NCBI GenBank assembly: GCA_036678685.1
Contig: JAZIHH010000001.1
Location: 62,001 to 126,000 of the forward strand
Origin: JAZIHH01 sp036678685
Lineage (GTDB): Bacteria > Bacillota > UBA4882 > UBA10575
Length of the DNA stretch: 64,000 nt
Direction: 5' to 3'
Shown: one piece after another, positions 17,858-26,377 of the stretch
How the letters are laid out: the number at the start of each line of letters is the position of its first letter
How positions within the stretch are numbered: the first letter of the stretch is position 1
Notes under the pieces: generated by a model
What the model saw: the letters and a program-made list of their open reading frames with translations, nothing else
Databases searched by the model: none
Told to the model about the DNA's origin: nothing
Translations under genes and position numbers: made by a program

Positions 17858-18475
17858 TTACAAAGTTAAACCCGAAAGCAAAACGGGTGAAACAAGAATC
17901 TCAATTACCGCGGCCAAGATCAACAAGAAAATAACCCAGGGGACAAACGGGAGAAAAGATTTCATATTGGCCAGGAATCCCTGGGAAACCCGCACCTGGA
18001 GCCATCCCAGCCAGTTCCTGACCCCCCATATTACGCCCATGGTCGCGGCAAATAAGATGGCGGTCAGTTCAAAAATGCCGTGGGGAAGAAGACTGAGAAA
18101 AAAAGTTTCTCTGGTTAAAATCCGGTGATACTCGAAGTAACCGGCCATCATCCCGATGGCCGCCCCGTTGCCGCCGAGCACCATCAAGGGGAAAAAGGGA
18201 AGGATCCCGCCGAAAAAAAACATAATGACCGTCACCCTGAGGTTATGGACGAAAACCAGCCCCGCCTGGACAAGCCGGTTGGTTCCTTCCATCCGGCCGG
18301 CCAGTTCCTGAAAGGTCGCGATAAAAACCCCCAGCAAACCTTGGGCTTCTTCCGGGCTTTCCCGCCAAGCCCCGTACCCCAGGGCAATGCCCATCAGAAA
18401 AATGAAAAAGGAAAAGGCCAGTACCATACGGAAGCGACGGGAAAGAAAAAGGGGAAACCTGTTACCGGTTGCCAT
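17858..18475 (-). CDS. SpoIIM-like membrane protein
   Basis: A 205-residue protein with about five membrane helices. LPHGIFELTAILFAATMG (about 128-145) is the hallmark of the SpoIIM superfamily, whose founding member works with SpoIID and SpoIIP in forespore engulfment. Other members (without sporulation role) exist, so I do not give the spoIIM symbol. The preceding MVLGGNGAAIGMMAGYF helix also fits. The position inside a recombination-repair/tRNA-synthetase run is not that of Bacillus spoIIM, and no spoIIP or spoIID lies nearby. Weak Shine-Dalgarno GGTG before the ATG. Confidence 0.8.
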   Translation of the reverse strand: MATGNRFPLFLSRRFRMVLAFSFFIFLMGIALGYGAWRESPEEAQGLLGVFIATFQELAGRMEGTNRLVQAGLVFVHNLRVTVIMFFFGGILPFFPLMVLGGNGAAIGMMAGYFEYHRILTRETFFLSLLPHGIFELTAILFAATMGVIWGVRNWLGWLQVRVSQGFLANMKSFLPFVPWVIFLLILAAVIEILVSPVLLSGLTL

Positions 18476-18585
18476 TTTTTCACCACCCCGTACTCAAGAA
18501 ATAACCTCCCGCCGCCCGAAGCGAGAGGTGGTGTCAAACTGACCTTGCCCGTTAAAAAAAGTATAACAGAGAATGAAGGCAGGTG

Positions 18586-18960
18586 TCAATCGGTACCTGC
18601 CGGTTGGTGTTCATTTTTACCCACTTCGATCCGGCACCGGGAAGCCAGCGCAATAACGGTTCCCATCAAAGTCAGGTAGGGAGCGAAGACCACGCCTAAA
18701 ACACCGGCGGTGGCGGGCACCTCCATCAAAACCCGGTCGCCTTTACGGACACGGACCCGCCGGCGGCTTCCCGTCTCCCATAGTTTCTGTATTTTTCCGA
18801 TGAACAGCTTGCCTACGTTGTTTTTTTTCTCCTTTTCCAGCAGGATTAAAGCTTCCACCAGGTTTCCCGAGGCTTTATTCAAAGCGGCGCGGGCTTCTTC
18901 ATAACTTACCGGGATCCGCCGGCGGATCTGATCAATTTTTTCCAACAACTCATCGGCCAT
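18586..18960 (-). CDS. DUF4342 protein with UBA-like N-terminus
   Basis: A 124-residue protein. Residues 1-45 look like a UBA/TS-N helical module (VSYEEARAALNKASGNLVEALILLE). Residues 50-115 match DUF4342, with KGDRVLMEVPATAGVLGVVFAPYL followed by a hydrophobic stretch that may insert in the membrane. Function is unknown. The TS-N-like module in elongation factor Ts contacts EF-Tu, but whether this one binds a partner is a guess. It lies 52 bases after recO and before the SpoIIM-like gene. Confidence 0.75.
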   Translation of the reverse strand: MADELLEKIDQIRRRIPVSYEEARAALNKASGNLVEALILLEKEKKNNVGKLFIGKIQKLWETGSRRRVRVRKGDRVLMEVPATAGVLGVVFAPYLTLMGTVIALASRCRIEVGKNEHQPAGTD

Positions 18961-19012
18961 TCTCTCACCTCCATACCTGTAGACTGCCCAGGATACGGAG
19001 GGGGTTATTCCC

Positions 19013-19762
19013 CTAAAAAGAGAGGATGGACCGTAAAAAGGTCAGGGATTTTAAGGGTTTTTCCATCCGGTATTCCAAAAATGCCGTCAGCGCGCCTTCA
19101 ATCTCCCTTTGCCGGGAGGGCGGAAGTTCCCAGTGGACAACAGACCGGAGATCGGCGGCCAGCAACCGGTTCATAGAGGCCAGTCCTTCTTGGGACAAGG
19201 GAAGAAGGTTCCGGGCCTCTGTCTTGCAGGCCTGGCAGACCACCCCGCCGTCGGGGGGAGAAAATCCTCCCGGGAGGTCACCCGGGGCTTCACCGCAACG
19301 GGCACAGGCGGCCAGTTGGGGGGTGTACCCGAGGTATTGTAAAACCCGGAGTTCAAAGGCACGGGATAAAAGCGCCGGATCCTCGCATTTTTCCAAGACG
19401 GTCAAAGCGGCCAGGGTAAAGAGGAAAAGTTCGGGATTGCCGTCTTCCCAAGGAAGGAGGTGGTCCAAGATTTCCATCCAGTAGGAGGCATAAGCCGTTT
19501 TTACCAGGTTGTCCCGGATGGCAATAAAAGAGCGGATAATCTCCGCCTGACTTAACTGCGGAAGACTTTTTCCGGTAAAGATCAGAACCTTCAAATAGGA
19601 GAAGGGTTGGGCCGCTCCTACCAGACGGTTGCGGGGACGGCGGGCACCCCGGGCGACTGCTTCCATCTTCCCCTTGTCCCTGGTCAGCAGGGTGAGAACT
19701 TTATCCGCCTCGCCCAGCGGACGGCTGCGAAGGACGATGCCTTCGCTCCGGTAAAGGTTCAT
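19013..19762 (-). CDS. recO: RecO, recombination mediator
   Basis: A 249-residue DNA-repair protein of the RecFOR pathway that helps load RecA onto SSB-coated single strands. The OB-fold N-terminus shows EGIVLRSRPLGEADKVLTLLTRDKG. A family zinc site follows near residue 158 (CARCGE ... CQAC). The length fits Gram-positive RecO. GGAGGTGA precedes the ATG. It starts four bases after the DUF2905 stop, so the two are surely co-transcribed. Confidence 0.93.
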   Translation of the reverse strand: MNLYRSEGIVLRSRPLGEADKVLTLLTRDKGKMEAVARGARRPRNRLVGAAQPFSYLKVLIFTGKSLPQLSQAEIIRSFIAIRDNLVKTAYASYWMEILDHLLPWEDGNPELFLFTLAALTVLEKCEDPALLSRAFELRVLQYLGYTPQLAACARCGEAPGDLPGGFSPPDGGVVCQACKTEARNLLPLSQEGLASMNRLLAADLRSVVHWELPPSRQREIEGALTAFLEYRMEKPLKSLTFLRSILSF

Positions 19763-19766
19763 TGCT

Positions 19767-19994
19767 TCACCTCCGGGAAAAAAGCGCCAGCAAGAGACTG
19801 AGCAGGATACTCAAAAGCAAACAGGTGCCCAGAGGAAAATAAAAAGTGAATTTTTCCCTCCGGATCACAATATCCCCCGGAAGACGGCCGAGCCCCGGAA
19901 TCTTCCCTCCCAAAAAGAAGAGGACTCCGATGGCCAGTAACAAAAGTCCCGCGATAATCAATAACCGGCCTAAACTGGAAAAGTAGTTGTCCAT
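19767..19994 (-). CDS. DUF2905 small membrane protein
   Basis: A 75-residue protein with two hydrophobic helices around a conserved turn, GGKIPGLGRLPGDIVIRREKFTFYFP, which is the DUF2905 signature. It is widespread in Firmicutes beside ruvB or queA genes, and here lies between queH and recO with a four-base gap to recO. No function is known. Confidence 0.85.
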   Translation of the reverse strand: MDNYFSSLGRLLIIAGLLLLAIGVLFFLGGKIPGLGRLPGDIVIRREKFTFYFPLGTCLLLSILLSLLLALFSRR

Positions 19995-20046
19995 TGGTCA
20001 TACCTCCTTCACGCCGGCTCCCCGCCGGGGTTAAAACCGGCCTCCA

Positions 20047-20589
20047 TCAGCCTGGTTTATAATACCGTTCTTTTTCACTGTAAATGCACCCACAATAAGG
20101 CTGGCGATAAAGGCCGAGTTCCCGGGAGAGTTCCCGGCTTTTTGGGTATCCCGGGCGCAAGTCTTCGCCGTAAAAGTTCAGACCGTGTTCACGGGCCAGT
20201 TCTTCTCCGGTGCGGCGGATCGCCTCGATCTTTTGGTAGGGACTAATCAGCAGCGTGGTACCAAACCATTGGTACCCCAATTCCTTAGCTTTGACCGCCG
20301 TTTTCTCCAGGCGCATGGCATAACAGAGGGCGCACCGTTCCTCTTCCCTGTATACCACCTGCCGGAGAAAACCGGTGAGGTCATAATCATCTTCAACGAT
20401 AAGGGGAATCCCTTTTTGCCCGGCAAAAAAGGCCAGGGTTTCTTCTCTTTTTTTCCATTCCCGGTAGGGATGGATGTTGGGGTTATAGAAATACATGACC
20501 GGGGCGAAACCTTGTGTGGTCAAATGCTGGGTGGTATAGGTGGCGCAAGGTCCGCAACAGGTATGAAGTAAGATTTCCGTCTTTTCCAT
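20047..20589 (-). CDS. queH: QueH, epoxyqueuosine reductase
   Basis: Reduces epoxyqueuosine to queuosine at position 34 of tRNAs, the non-orthologous replacement of QueG. The 180-residue protein carries the QueH cysteines: HTCCGPC (Cys11, Cys12, Cys15), CALC near 89 and YCGC near the C-terminus. These hold an Fe-S cluster and a second metal. FYNPNIHPYREWKKR is another family marker. The ATG at 20589 gives the normal N-terminus. A longer frame to 20670 crosses a set of 10-base repeats and is unlikely to be translated. It lies 36 bases after ruvB, in the place where queA often follows ruvB in Firmicutes. Confidence 0.92.
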   Translation of the reverse strand: MEKTEILLHTCCGPCATYTTQHLTTQGFAPVMYFYNPNIHPYREWKKREETLAFFAGQKGIPLIVEDDYDLTGFLRQVVYREEERCALCYAMRLEKTAVKAKELGYQWFGTTLLISPYQKIEAIRRTGEELAREHGLNFYGEDLRPGYPKSRELSRELGLYRQPYCGCIYSEKERYYKPG

Positions 20590-20639
20590 CCTTCTTTTTC
20601 CCGCCTCCTCTTCCCCCCGGCAACCCGGGGAACGGCGCG

Positions 20640-20685
20640 GCGCCTTAACAAGCTCAACATGGCTTAACATGTCTTAACATAATTA
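20640..20685. repeat. Four imperfect 10-base direct repeats between ruvB and queH
   Basis: On the minus strand the unit ATGTTAAGCC occurs in tandem (ATGTTAAGAC, ATGTTAAGCC, ATGTTGAGCT, TGTTAAGG) with an exact period of ten bases, one helical turn. The spacing is typical of a cooperative protein-binding site, but no known box matches and it could be a chance slippage product. Confidence 0.6.
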
Positions 20686-20706
20686 AACGGGGGTCCGGTT
20701 AAAAGG

Positions 20707-21747
20707 CTACAAATTATCTTGCCATTTTAATTGTTCCTGGACTTTCCGGGATTTGGGAGTAATCCCCAGGTGTTCCATGCCCCGCCGGGTCACGACTCTT
20801 CCCCTGGGCGTCCGCTGTAAAAAACCGATTTGCAAAAGATAAGGTTCACATACGTCCTCAATGGTTTCCACCGCCTCTTGCGTGGCGGCGGCCAAGGTGT
20901 CGACGCCTACGGGACCGCCGTCGAACTTATTGACAATGGTCTCCAGGAGCAAGCGGTCCACCCGGTCCAGGCCCATCCGGTCCACCTCCAGAAGATCCAG
21001 GGCCCAGCGGGCGATGGCGGCGGTAATAACCCCTTCTCCTTTAACCTGGGCAAAATCCCGCACCCGTTTTAAAAGCCGGTTGGCGATCCGCGGCGTTCCC
21101 CGCGCCCTGGTCGCCAGTTCCCGGGCTCCCTCCCGTTCGATGGGAATCTCCAGAATGGAAGCGGCCCGGATGATGATCTCTTCCAACTCCTCCGAAGTAT
21201 AGTATTCCAAACGGTCGATGATGCCAAACCGGTCGCGCAAAGGCGAGGAAAGGGCACCCGCCCGGGTAGTAGCTCCCACCAGGGTAAAACGGGGAAGGTC
21301 GATCCGCACTGAACGGGCGCTCGGCCCCTTGCCAATAATGATATCGAGGGCGAATTCTTCCATGGCCGAGTATAAAATCTCCTCCACGGTTCTGTTCAAC
21401 CGGTGAACTTCGTCGATAAACAGAACTTCATGGGATTCGAGGTTGGTGAGAATCGCCGCCAGGTCGCCGGCCCGCTCAATCACCGGTCCGGACGTCACCC
21501 GGATCGGTACTCCGAGCTCGGCGGCGATAATATGGGCCAGCGTAGTCTTGCCCAAACCCGGCGGGCCGTATAAAAGAACGTGATCCAGCGCTTCCCGCCG
21601 GTCGCGGGCGGCCTGGACAAAAATTTTCAGGTTCTCTTTCACCCGGCTCTGGCCGATGTATTCCGCCAAACTCCGCGGGCGAAGGGTAACGTCGAATTCC
21701 GCGTCCTCTTCACGCCTTTCCGGGGCGACAACACGGAGCTCCTCCAT
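20707..21747 (-). CDS. ruvB: RuvB, Holliday-junction branch-migration ATPase
   Basis: Hexameric AAA+ motor that drives branch migration with RuvA. The 346 residues include Walker A GPPGLGKTTLAH (about 63-74), Walker B LFIDEVHRLN, sensor 1 VGATTRAG, arginine finger region LRDRFG, and a C-terminal winged helix with GFLQRTPRGR. It follows ruvA by 27 bases and heads the downstream queH gene. Confidence 0.97.
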   Translation of the reverse strand: MEELRVVAPERREEDAEFDVTLRPRSLAEYIGQSRVKENLKIFVQAARDRREALDHVLLYGPPGLGKTTLAHIIAAELGVPIRVTSGPVIERAGDLAAILTNLESHEVLFIDEVHRLNRTVEEILYSAMEEFALDIIIGKGPSARSVRIDLPRFTLVGATTRAGALSSPLRDRFGIIDRLEYYTSEELEEIIIRAASILEIPIEREGARELATRARGTPRIANRLLKRVRDFAQVKGEGVITAAIARWALDLLEVDRMGLDRVDRLLLETIVNKFDGGPVGVDTLAAATQEAVETIEDVCEPYLLQIGFLQRTPRGRVVTRRGMEHLGITPKSRKVQEQLKWQDNL

Positions 21748-21774
21748 TTAACATCACATCCTGTCCGGCCTTAT

Positions 21775-22374
21775 TTATAATTTAACATTCTTTGACAGTT
21801 TCTGTAAAGCACGGCGGATCAGATCCGGTACGCCCAGGTTGGGGTTGTCCTGCCATACTTCTTTCACCGCGCCGAACGCCGCCGAGGAAGTATAACCCAG
21901 GGCCACCAAGGCCGCGACGGCGTCATCAAACGGCAACCCGGGCAGGCCTGCCGTTTTCTCTCCCCCGTTTTCCTTAACGAAACGGGGCTTTAATTCCAGG
22001 ATCAACCTTTGCGCCGTTTTCATTCCGATGCCCGGAACCGTGCGCAGGGTCTCGGTGTCCTCCGCCAGCACCGCCCGGCGGAAATCCTGGGACGAAAGGA
22101 CGGCAAAAACCGCCAACGCCGTTTTGGGTCCGACCCCGGAGACGGTGATCATTTGGGTAAAAAGCTCCTTTTCCTCCGGATCAAGAAAACCGTAAAGCGT
22201 CATGCTGTCTTCTTTATGGTGCAAATAGGTGTAAAGTAAAACCTCGCCCTCCGCCTGGGAGAGTTTTTCCAGGGCGCGCAAAGGAACTAAAACTTGAAAA
22301 CCCACGCCGTTGACTTCCAAAATACAATGGTCTCCGGCCACCTGCCGGACGCGACCGCGTAAAGTCGCCAACAT
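21775..22374 (-). CDS. ruvA: RuvA, Holliday-junction-binding subunit
   Basis: Binds the four-way junction as a tetramer and recruits RuvB. The ATG at 22374 gives 199 residues, starting MLATLRGRV as in other RuvA proteins. A 17-codon upstream extension of the frame would run into ruvC and is not expected. Two helix-hairpin-helix motifs are visible (TVSGVGPKTALAV and TVPGIGMKTAQRL), followed by the RuvB-binding C-terminal domain with DAVAALVALGY. It begins two bases after the ruvC stop. Confidence 0.96.
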   Translation of the reverse strand: MLATLRGRVRQVAGDHCILEVNGVGFQVLVPLRALEKLSQAEGEVLLYTYLHHKEDSMTLYGFLDPEEKELFTQMITVSGVGPKTALAVFAVLSSQDFRRAVLAEDTETLRTVPGIGMKTAQRLILELKPRFVKENGGEKTAGLPGLPFDDAVAALVALGYTSSAAFGAVKEVWQDNPNLGVPDLIRRALQKLSKNVKL

Positions 22375-22376
22375 CG

Positions 22377-22871
22377 TCAATATCCCCCGCGTATGTTGAT
22401 TTTTTGCCGGGAATGGGCGTGACAAATTGCTACCGCCAGGGCATCGGCGGCATCATCCGGTTGGGGACGCCGGGTTAAGCCCAACAACACCCGGACCATC
22501 TCCTGGACCTGCCGCTTCTCGGCCCGCCCGTAACCAACCACCGCCATTTTCACCTGCAACGGGGTATATTCCTCGACCGGCAAGTTTTCCCGGGCGGCGG
22601 CCAGCATCACCACCCCCCGCGCCTGACCGACCGCCAGCACCGTCCGGGAATTTTTGTTAAAAAACAACTCTTCCACCGCCATAACCTCCGGACGGTACCG
22701 GGCAATTAATTCGCTAACCTCCCGGTAGATCTGGAGCAAACGCTGGGAAGCCGGGATGTCCGGTGAGGTTCTAATCACACCGTATTGCAAAAGATGAAGA
22801 CGGTTACCGGTCTGTTCCAAAAGGCCAAACCCGGTGCTCGCCGTTCCGGGGTCAATGCCTATAATCCTCAT
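22377..22871 (-). CDS. ruvC: RuvC, Holliday-junction endonuclease
   Basis: A 164-residue RNase H-fold nuclease that cuts Holliday junctions symmetrically. MRIIGIDPGTASTGFG gives Asp7, AVEELFFNKN the catalytic Glu, and PDDAADALAVAICHAH the C-terminal Asp pair. First gene of the ruvCAB run. Apparent TATAAT at the start codon overlaps the coding sequence and is probably not a promoter. Confidence 0.96.
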   Translation of the reverse strand: MRIIGIDPGTASTGFGLLEQTGNRLHLLQYGVIRTSPDIPASQRLLQIYREVSELIARYRPEVMAVEELFFNKNSRTVLAVGQARGVVMLAAARENLPVEEYTPLQVKMAVVGYGRAEKRQVQEMVRVLLGLTRRPQPDDAADALAVAICHAHSRQKINIRGGY

Positions 22872-23064
22872 TATATCACCTGTTTCTCAATTCGTCACAA
22901 GAGCAAGTTAATCCTCCTCCCCGACGCCGGGGGAAACCGGGCACGGAAAGCGAAGAAAACCCGGCGAAACAGTGCTTTTGTTAAAAAGAGGGGTAAACAA
23001 TTTTTTGTCGTATTATTAAAATAGTTTTTACGTATCCCCATATTGTAAGAGGGAGGTTTTTTTC

Positions 23065-24198
23065 TTGCTTAACCATGTTAAAGTATTGGCCGAAGAGATT
23101 GGTCCCCGCGGTTCCTGTACCGCCGAAGAGAAAAAGGCCGCCGACTACATCAAGAACGAGTTATCGGCCATGGGCCTTCTTCCCCAACTGGAAAGCTTTA
23201 AAGCCGTCACTTCCTTTTCCTGGGCTTTTATCGGAATCTACCTGCTGTTTGTGGTGGCGGCGGTGGCCTTTCCCTTCCGGCCGGCCCTCGGGTTTGCCTT
23301 TGCCTTATTGGGACTGGTCGCCTTTTATTTCGAATCCAACACCTTCCCCTTTTTTTCCCGGTTCATTCCGAAAAAACCCAGTCAAAACGTAGTGGCAACT
23401 ATCCCCGCCCGGAGCAAGACCCTGCGCAAGGTGGTAGTGATGGCCCATTATGACTCTTCCCGGTCCGCTTGGAATTTCTCTCCCCAAATGGTGAAAAATT
23501 TCCGCCTCAGTTATCTGTTGATGACCGGAGCCATGGTGTTGATGACTGTACTCTATGCCCTGGGAACCTGGAGTCCCATCTCCCCGTTCCTGCTGTGGCT
23601 TTTGTCCCTGCCCCCGGCCGTTTATCTTTTCATCACCCTGCTCTCCTTGGTCCACCGGGAGCTAAAAGGGGTCTATACCCCGGGAGCCAATGACAATGCT
23701 TCCGGCGTCGCCGTCCTCCTGGAAGTGGCGAAAATCCTCAAGAAGCATCCGCCCCTGACGACCCGGGTCACCCTGGTAGCTACCGGGGCGGAAGAATCCG
23801 GAACCAACGGGGTTTTGGCCTTTTTACGCCGGCACCGGCCGGCTAAAGACACCTTCTTTATTAACCTGGACAATCTCGGCATCGGCCGCACAGCCGTGAT
23901 TACCCGCGAGGGAATTTTAGGCGGTAAACCGGCTTCCCCGGAACTTCTTTTTCTGGCCCGCCAGGTTTGCCGGGAGAAAAAAATAGAGGCCTCCTTCCGC
24001 CCCTATTCCCTCTTGACCACCGACGGGACCGCCACTTTGTTCCGGGGGTACCGGACCGTAAGCATTATGGCTTTTGACGAAAAAGGACTACTCCCCCACT
24101 GGCACTGGCCGACGGACCGGGCCGAACATGTCCGGGCCGAAAATCTCGAAACCGCCAAAGAACTGGTGATGGGCCTGATCAGGGGAATCGAATCTTAA
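23065..24198 (+). CDS. M28-family zinc peptidase with membrane helices
   Basis: A 377-residue aminopeptidase-like protein starting at TTG 23065, eight bases after GAGGGAGG. Metal ligands of the M28 family are present: VVMAHYDS (His/Asp), GANDNASGVAV (bridging Asp), TGAEESG (catalytic and bridging Glu), INLDNLG and LLPHWHWPTD (last His). Three or so hydrophobic helices interrupt the N-terminal half (about 50-95 and 150-200), so the enzyme is membrane-bound. This is an unusual but known variant. Substrate unknown. It is one of few plus-strand genes, and its TAA overlaps the convergent yteA-type stop within a shared TTAA. Confidence 0.85.
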   Translation: MLNHVKVLAEEIGPRGSCTAEEKKAADYIKNELSAMGLLPQLESFKAVTSFSWAFIGIYLLFVVAAVAFPFRPALGFAFALLGLVAFYFESNTFPFFSRFIPKKPSQNVVATIPARSKTLRKVVVMAHYDSSRSAWNFSPQMVKNFRLSYLLMTGAMVLMTVLYALGTWSPISPFLLWLLSLPPAVYLFITLLSLVHRELKGVYTPGANDNASGVAVLLEVAKILKKHPPLTTRVTLVATGAEESGTNGVLAFLRRHRPAKDTFFINLDNLGIGRTAVITREGILGGKPASPELLFLARQVCREKKIEASFRPYSLLTTDGTATLFRGYRTVSIMAFDEKGLLPHWHWPTDRAEHVRAENLETAKELVMGLIRGIES

Positions 24199-24812
24199 TC
24201 CGGTTTTTCCACCTGTTCCTTTTCTACCTGAGAAACCGTTCCCCGCGGTTCGTCCGTATAGAGTTCTACGTAGGACTCCCCGCCTCCGAGATCCTGGGGG
24301 GATTCCGCCGTGCCGTATTTATAAACTTGCTGGAGGATATCCTCCCGGTCGATCCCCGGGTCGTCCCCGCCGCTCGCCGTAAGGTGCTTGACCAGAATGT
24401 CCTCCTCCACCGGACGCCTGCCTTTTTCCGGGGAACGGGCCTTCTTTTCTTCCAGATTTTCCCTACAGGCGACACAACTTTCGGCATAAGGAAGGGCTTT
24501 CAACCTCGCCGGCGGGATTTCCTTTCCGCACATGACACAAAAGCCGTACCGGCCCCGGTCCATTTTCTCGAGGGCGTCCTTAATCTGTTGGTAGACCAGC
24601 CGTTTGGCATCGCGCAACCCTAGATCTTTCCCCCGCTCGTACGTTTCGGAGCCGAGATCCGCCGGATGGTTGTCGTAGGCAGAAAGCTCCTGGAGGGAGC
24701 CGGTCAGGCTCTCGCCGAATTCAAGGTATTTGTCGCCGAATTCTTTTTCCAGTCTCTTTTTTTCCGCCACCAATTCCCTTTGCAAAGCGCGCAACTCTTC
24801 CTTATCCAGCAT
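24195..24812 (-). CDS. yteA: YteA-type DksA/TraR zinc-finger protein
   Basis: A 205-residue member of the TraR/DksA zinc-finger superfamily, of the YteA subgroup found in endospore formers. ELSAYDNHPADLGSETYERGKDLGL (read as DNHPADLGSE and ERGKDLGL) and the four-Cys finger YGFCVMCGKEI ... ESCVAC are diagnostic. The N-terminal helical hairpin could enter the RNA polymerase secondary channel as in DksA, though this is not shown for YteA. The acidic C-terminal 80 residues are typical for the subgroup. Convergent with the M28 gene. Confidence 0.87.
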   Translation of the reverse strand: MLDKEELRALQRELVAEKKRLEKEFGDKYLEFGESLTGSLQELSAYDNHPADLGSETYERGKDLGLRDAKRLVYQQIKDALEKMDRGRYGFCVMCGKEIPPARLKALPYAESCVACRENLEEKKARSPEKGRRPVEEDILVKHLTASGGDDPGIDREDILQQVYKYGTAESPQDLGGGESYVELYTDEPRGTVSQVEKEQVEKPD

Positions 24813-24845
24813 CGTCTTTCCCCCTTTTGAAAAATAAGTCCGGCT

Positions 24846-25163
24846 TTATCCGGGTAGCGTGGCCAGTTGTTCCTCCACCAGGCGGATGATTTCCGCTATG
24901 AACCTGCTGATCAGCGGCAGGTTCAAGCTGGCAATTCTGGTCATGACCGCCAGAAAAACAGCGGTTAACAGCGTTAAACCCAGGGCAATCCCGAATCCCC
25001 TGGCCAGGCCGGCCAGGAAATTCAGGTATAAAAGCCGGACAGGACTGTCCGGCAGCTTTCCCCAACGGTAGGGATGGGTTTGGAGCAACAGCCGGTTTAC
25101 CATTGCCATCTGGTGGAGGAGGGCCCGCCTGTTGTTTATTTTCCGGCGGCGGTGAACCATCAT
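24846..25163 (-). CDS. DUF5665 membrane protein
   Basis: A 105-residue protein whose SPVRLLYLNFLAGLARGFGIALG segment (read as LLYLNFLAGLARG then GIALG) is the DUF5665 signature: one amphipathic entry followed by a membrane helix, then LPLISRFIAEIIRLVEEQL. Function unknown. The second of two adjacent ATG codons (25160) may be the real start. It lies 33 bases upstream of the YteA-type gene and is likely in the same transcript. Confidence 0.78.
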   Translation of the reverse strand: MMVHRRRKINNRRALLHQMAMVNRLLLQTHPYRWGKLPDSPVRLLYLNFLAGLARGFGIALGLTLLTAVFLAVMTRIASLNLPLISRFIAEIIRLVEEQLATLPG

Positions 25164-25200
25164 CTCACCCCGGGATTTAATTTACTCCCTTTTCCCCGGT

Positions 25201-26202
25201 TCAACCCAAAACTTCCTGGTAAGCCTCATAGGTGAGCCGGGCGATTCGGTCCCAGGTGTAGTTGGCCAAAATATGCTCCCGCAGCCCGCTGGGGGCCGGA
25301 CTATACAACGCCTGATGCAGTGCGTTCCGGATCGAGGCGGCGTCGGGCGAACAATACCAGGCCATATCGCCCAAATATTCACGGGCGGTGCCCCGGTCGG
25401 TGGTGACCACTTTACACCCGGCCAGCGCCGCTTCAAGATTGACCAAACCCGGTGTATCGTACCAACTGACCAAAGCATGGAGGAGACAGGCGGCATAAGC
25501 CGAAGCCACCCAGGGGGGAGAGAGGGGGCCCAAATATTTGATTTTTCCCTGCCGCCGGCACTCCTGGTAATACTGGTAGTCATTGACCGGACCAATAAGC
25601 ACCACGGTTTTTTCGAGTTCCGCCGCGGCTTTGATCAGTTCTTTCTGATTTTTCCGCCGGCAAATCCGGCCGACGGAAAGAATAAAGTCTTTGATCCCGA
25701 AACGGTTAAGAAATTTATCCGGCTTGGCGTAATAAAAGAGGGGATCCGCGCCGTTGGGAATGATCCGGGCGGGAGTAATCAGGCTGTATTTCTCCACCAG
25801 CAGCCGGTATTCTTCTTCCCCGTTTGGCAATAATAATTCGACTCCGTCCAGAATCTCCTGACGCAGGTGATCGGTCTTCTCCAACCAGGTAAAAAAGGAA
25901 TGTTGCTCTTTGTCTTCAACTTCAACGTGGCGGAGGAACTCGGAAGGATCCCAGTAAATAGGGGTTAAGACAATAGGTTTGTTCCACTTTTTGGCATGCC
26001 GGTAAAAGCGGTAAGTCTCTTCCACCGGGATGATGTTGAAAATGTGAACCAGGTCATATCGGGAAAGATCCGGCTCCGGCCGGGGATCAAAATCCACTTC
26101 CACCCCCAATTTTACTAAAGCCTCACGCATCTTGGTCATTTGCACGGTATCCCCGGCCAGGACCCGCAGAGCCGTAGCCCGGTTTTGCATTAAAACCCTC
26201 AT
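25201..26202 (-). CDS. Glycosyltransferase, GT4-like
   Basis: A 333-residue GT-B-fold glycosyltransferase. The ATG at 26202 has AGGAGG ten bases upstream. The longer frame to 26499 overlaps the end of the DUF3794 gene and its terminator and is not real. The C-terminal Rossmann half shows ILSVGRICRRKNQKELIKA, VVLIGPVNDYQYYQ, KYLGPLS and the nucleotide-sugar motif WYDTPGLVNLEAALAGCKVVTTDRG (read as PGLVNLEAALAG), with the glutamate typical of GT4 retaining enzymes. Donor and acceptor are unknown. Its place beside the spore-related block hints at a surface glycan, but this is a guess. Confidence 0.85.
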   Translation of the reverse strand: MRVLMQNRATALRVLAGDTVQMTKMREALVKLGVEVDFDPRPEPDLSRYDLVHIFNIIPVEETYRFYRHAKKWNKPIVLTPIYWDPSEFLRHVEVEDKEQHSFFTWLEKTDHLRQEILDGVELLLPNGEEEYRLLVEKYSLITPARIIPNGADPLFYYAKPDKFLNRFGIKDFILSVGRICRRKNQKELIKAAAELEKTVVLIGPVNDYQYYQECRRQGKIKYLGPLSPPWVASAYAACLLHALVSWYDTPGLVNLEAALAGCKVVTTDRGTAREYLGDMAWYCSPDAASIRNALHQALYSPAPSGLREHILANYTWDRIARLTYEAYQEVLG

Positions 26203-26313
26203 TATAAAACAGCCTCCTGTCCCGCAGCCCGCCGCGAAGGACCTTTTTGTTAAATATATATGGCTCCCGGGCGCGAAAATACCTGCGCCCAACGATGGGG
26301 TCCCTCGTATCCA

Positions 26314-26351
26314 CAAAAAAAACAGGCCTTGCCAAAGACCTGTTTTTTTTG
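26314..26351 (-). terminator. Terminator of the three-domain DUF3794 gene
   Basis: On the minus strand AAACAGG and CCTGTTT form a stem around a 12-base loop, flanked by runs of eight A and eight T, so it can act in both directions. It lies 27 bases after the stop of the gene ending at 26378 and ahead of the glycosyltransferase. Confidence 0.85.
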
Positions 26352-26377
26352 CCAGGTGGGACATACGAGTAGACGTC

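Noticed and set aside
18476..18585. TTGACA with a hairpin (CCTCTCGC-TTCG-rich) between the DUF4342 and SpoIIM-like genes as promoter or terminator
   Set aside because: No -10 at the right distance and only a weak U-tract after the hairpin. Left unannotated.
22862..22880. TATAAT at the ruvC start as a promoter
   Set aside because: The element overlaps the start codon and its best -35 is 19 bases away.
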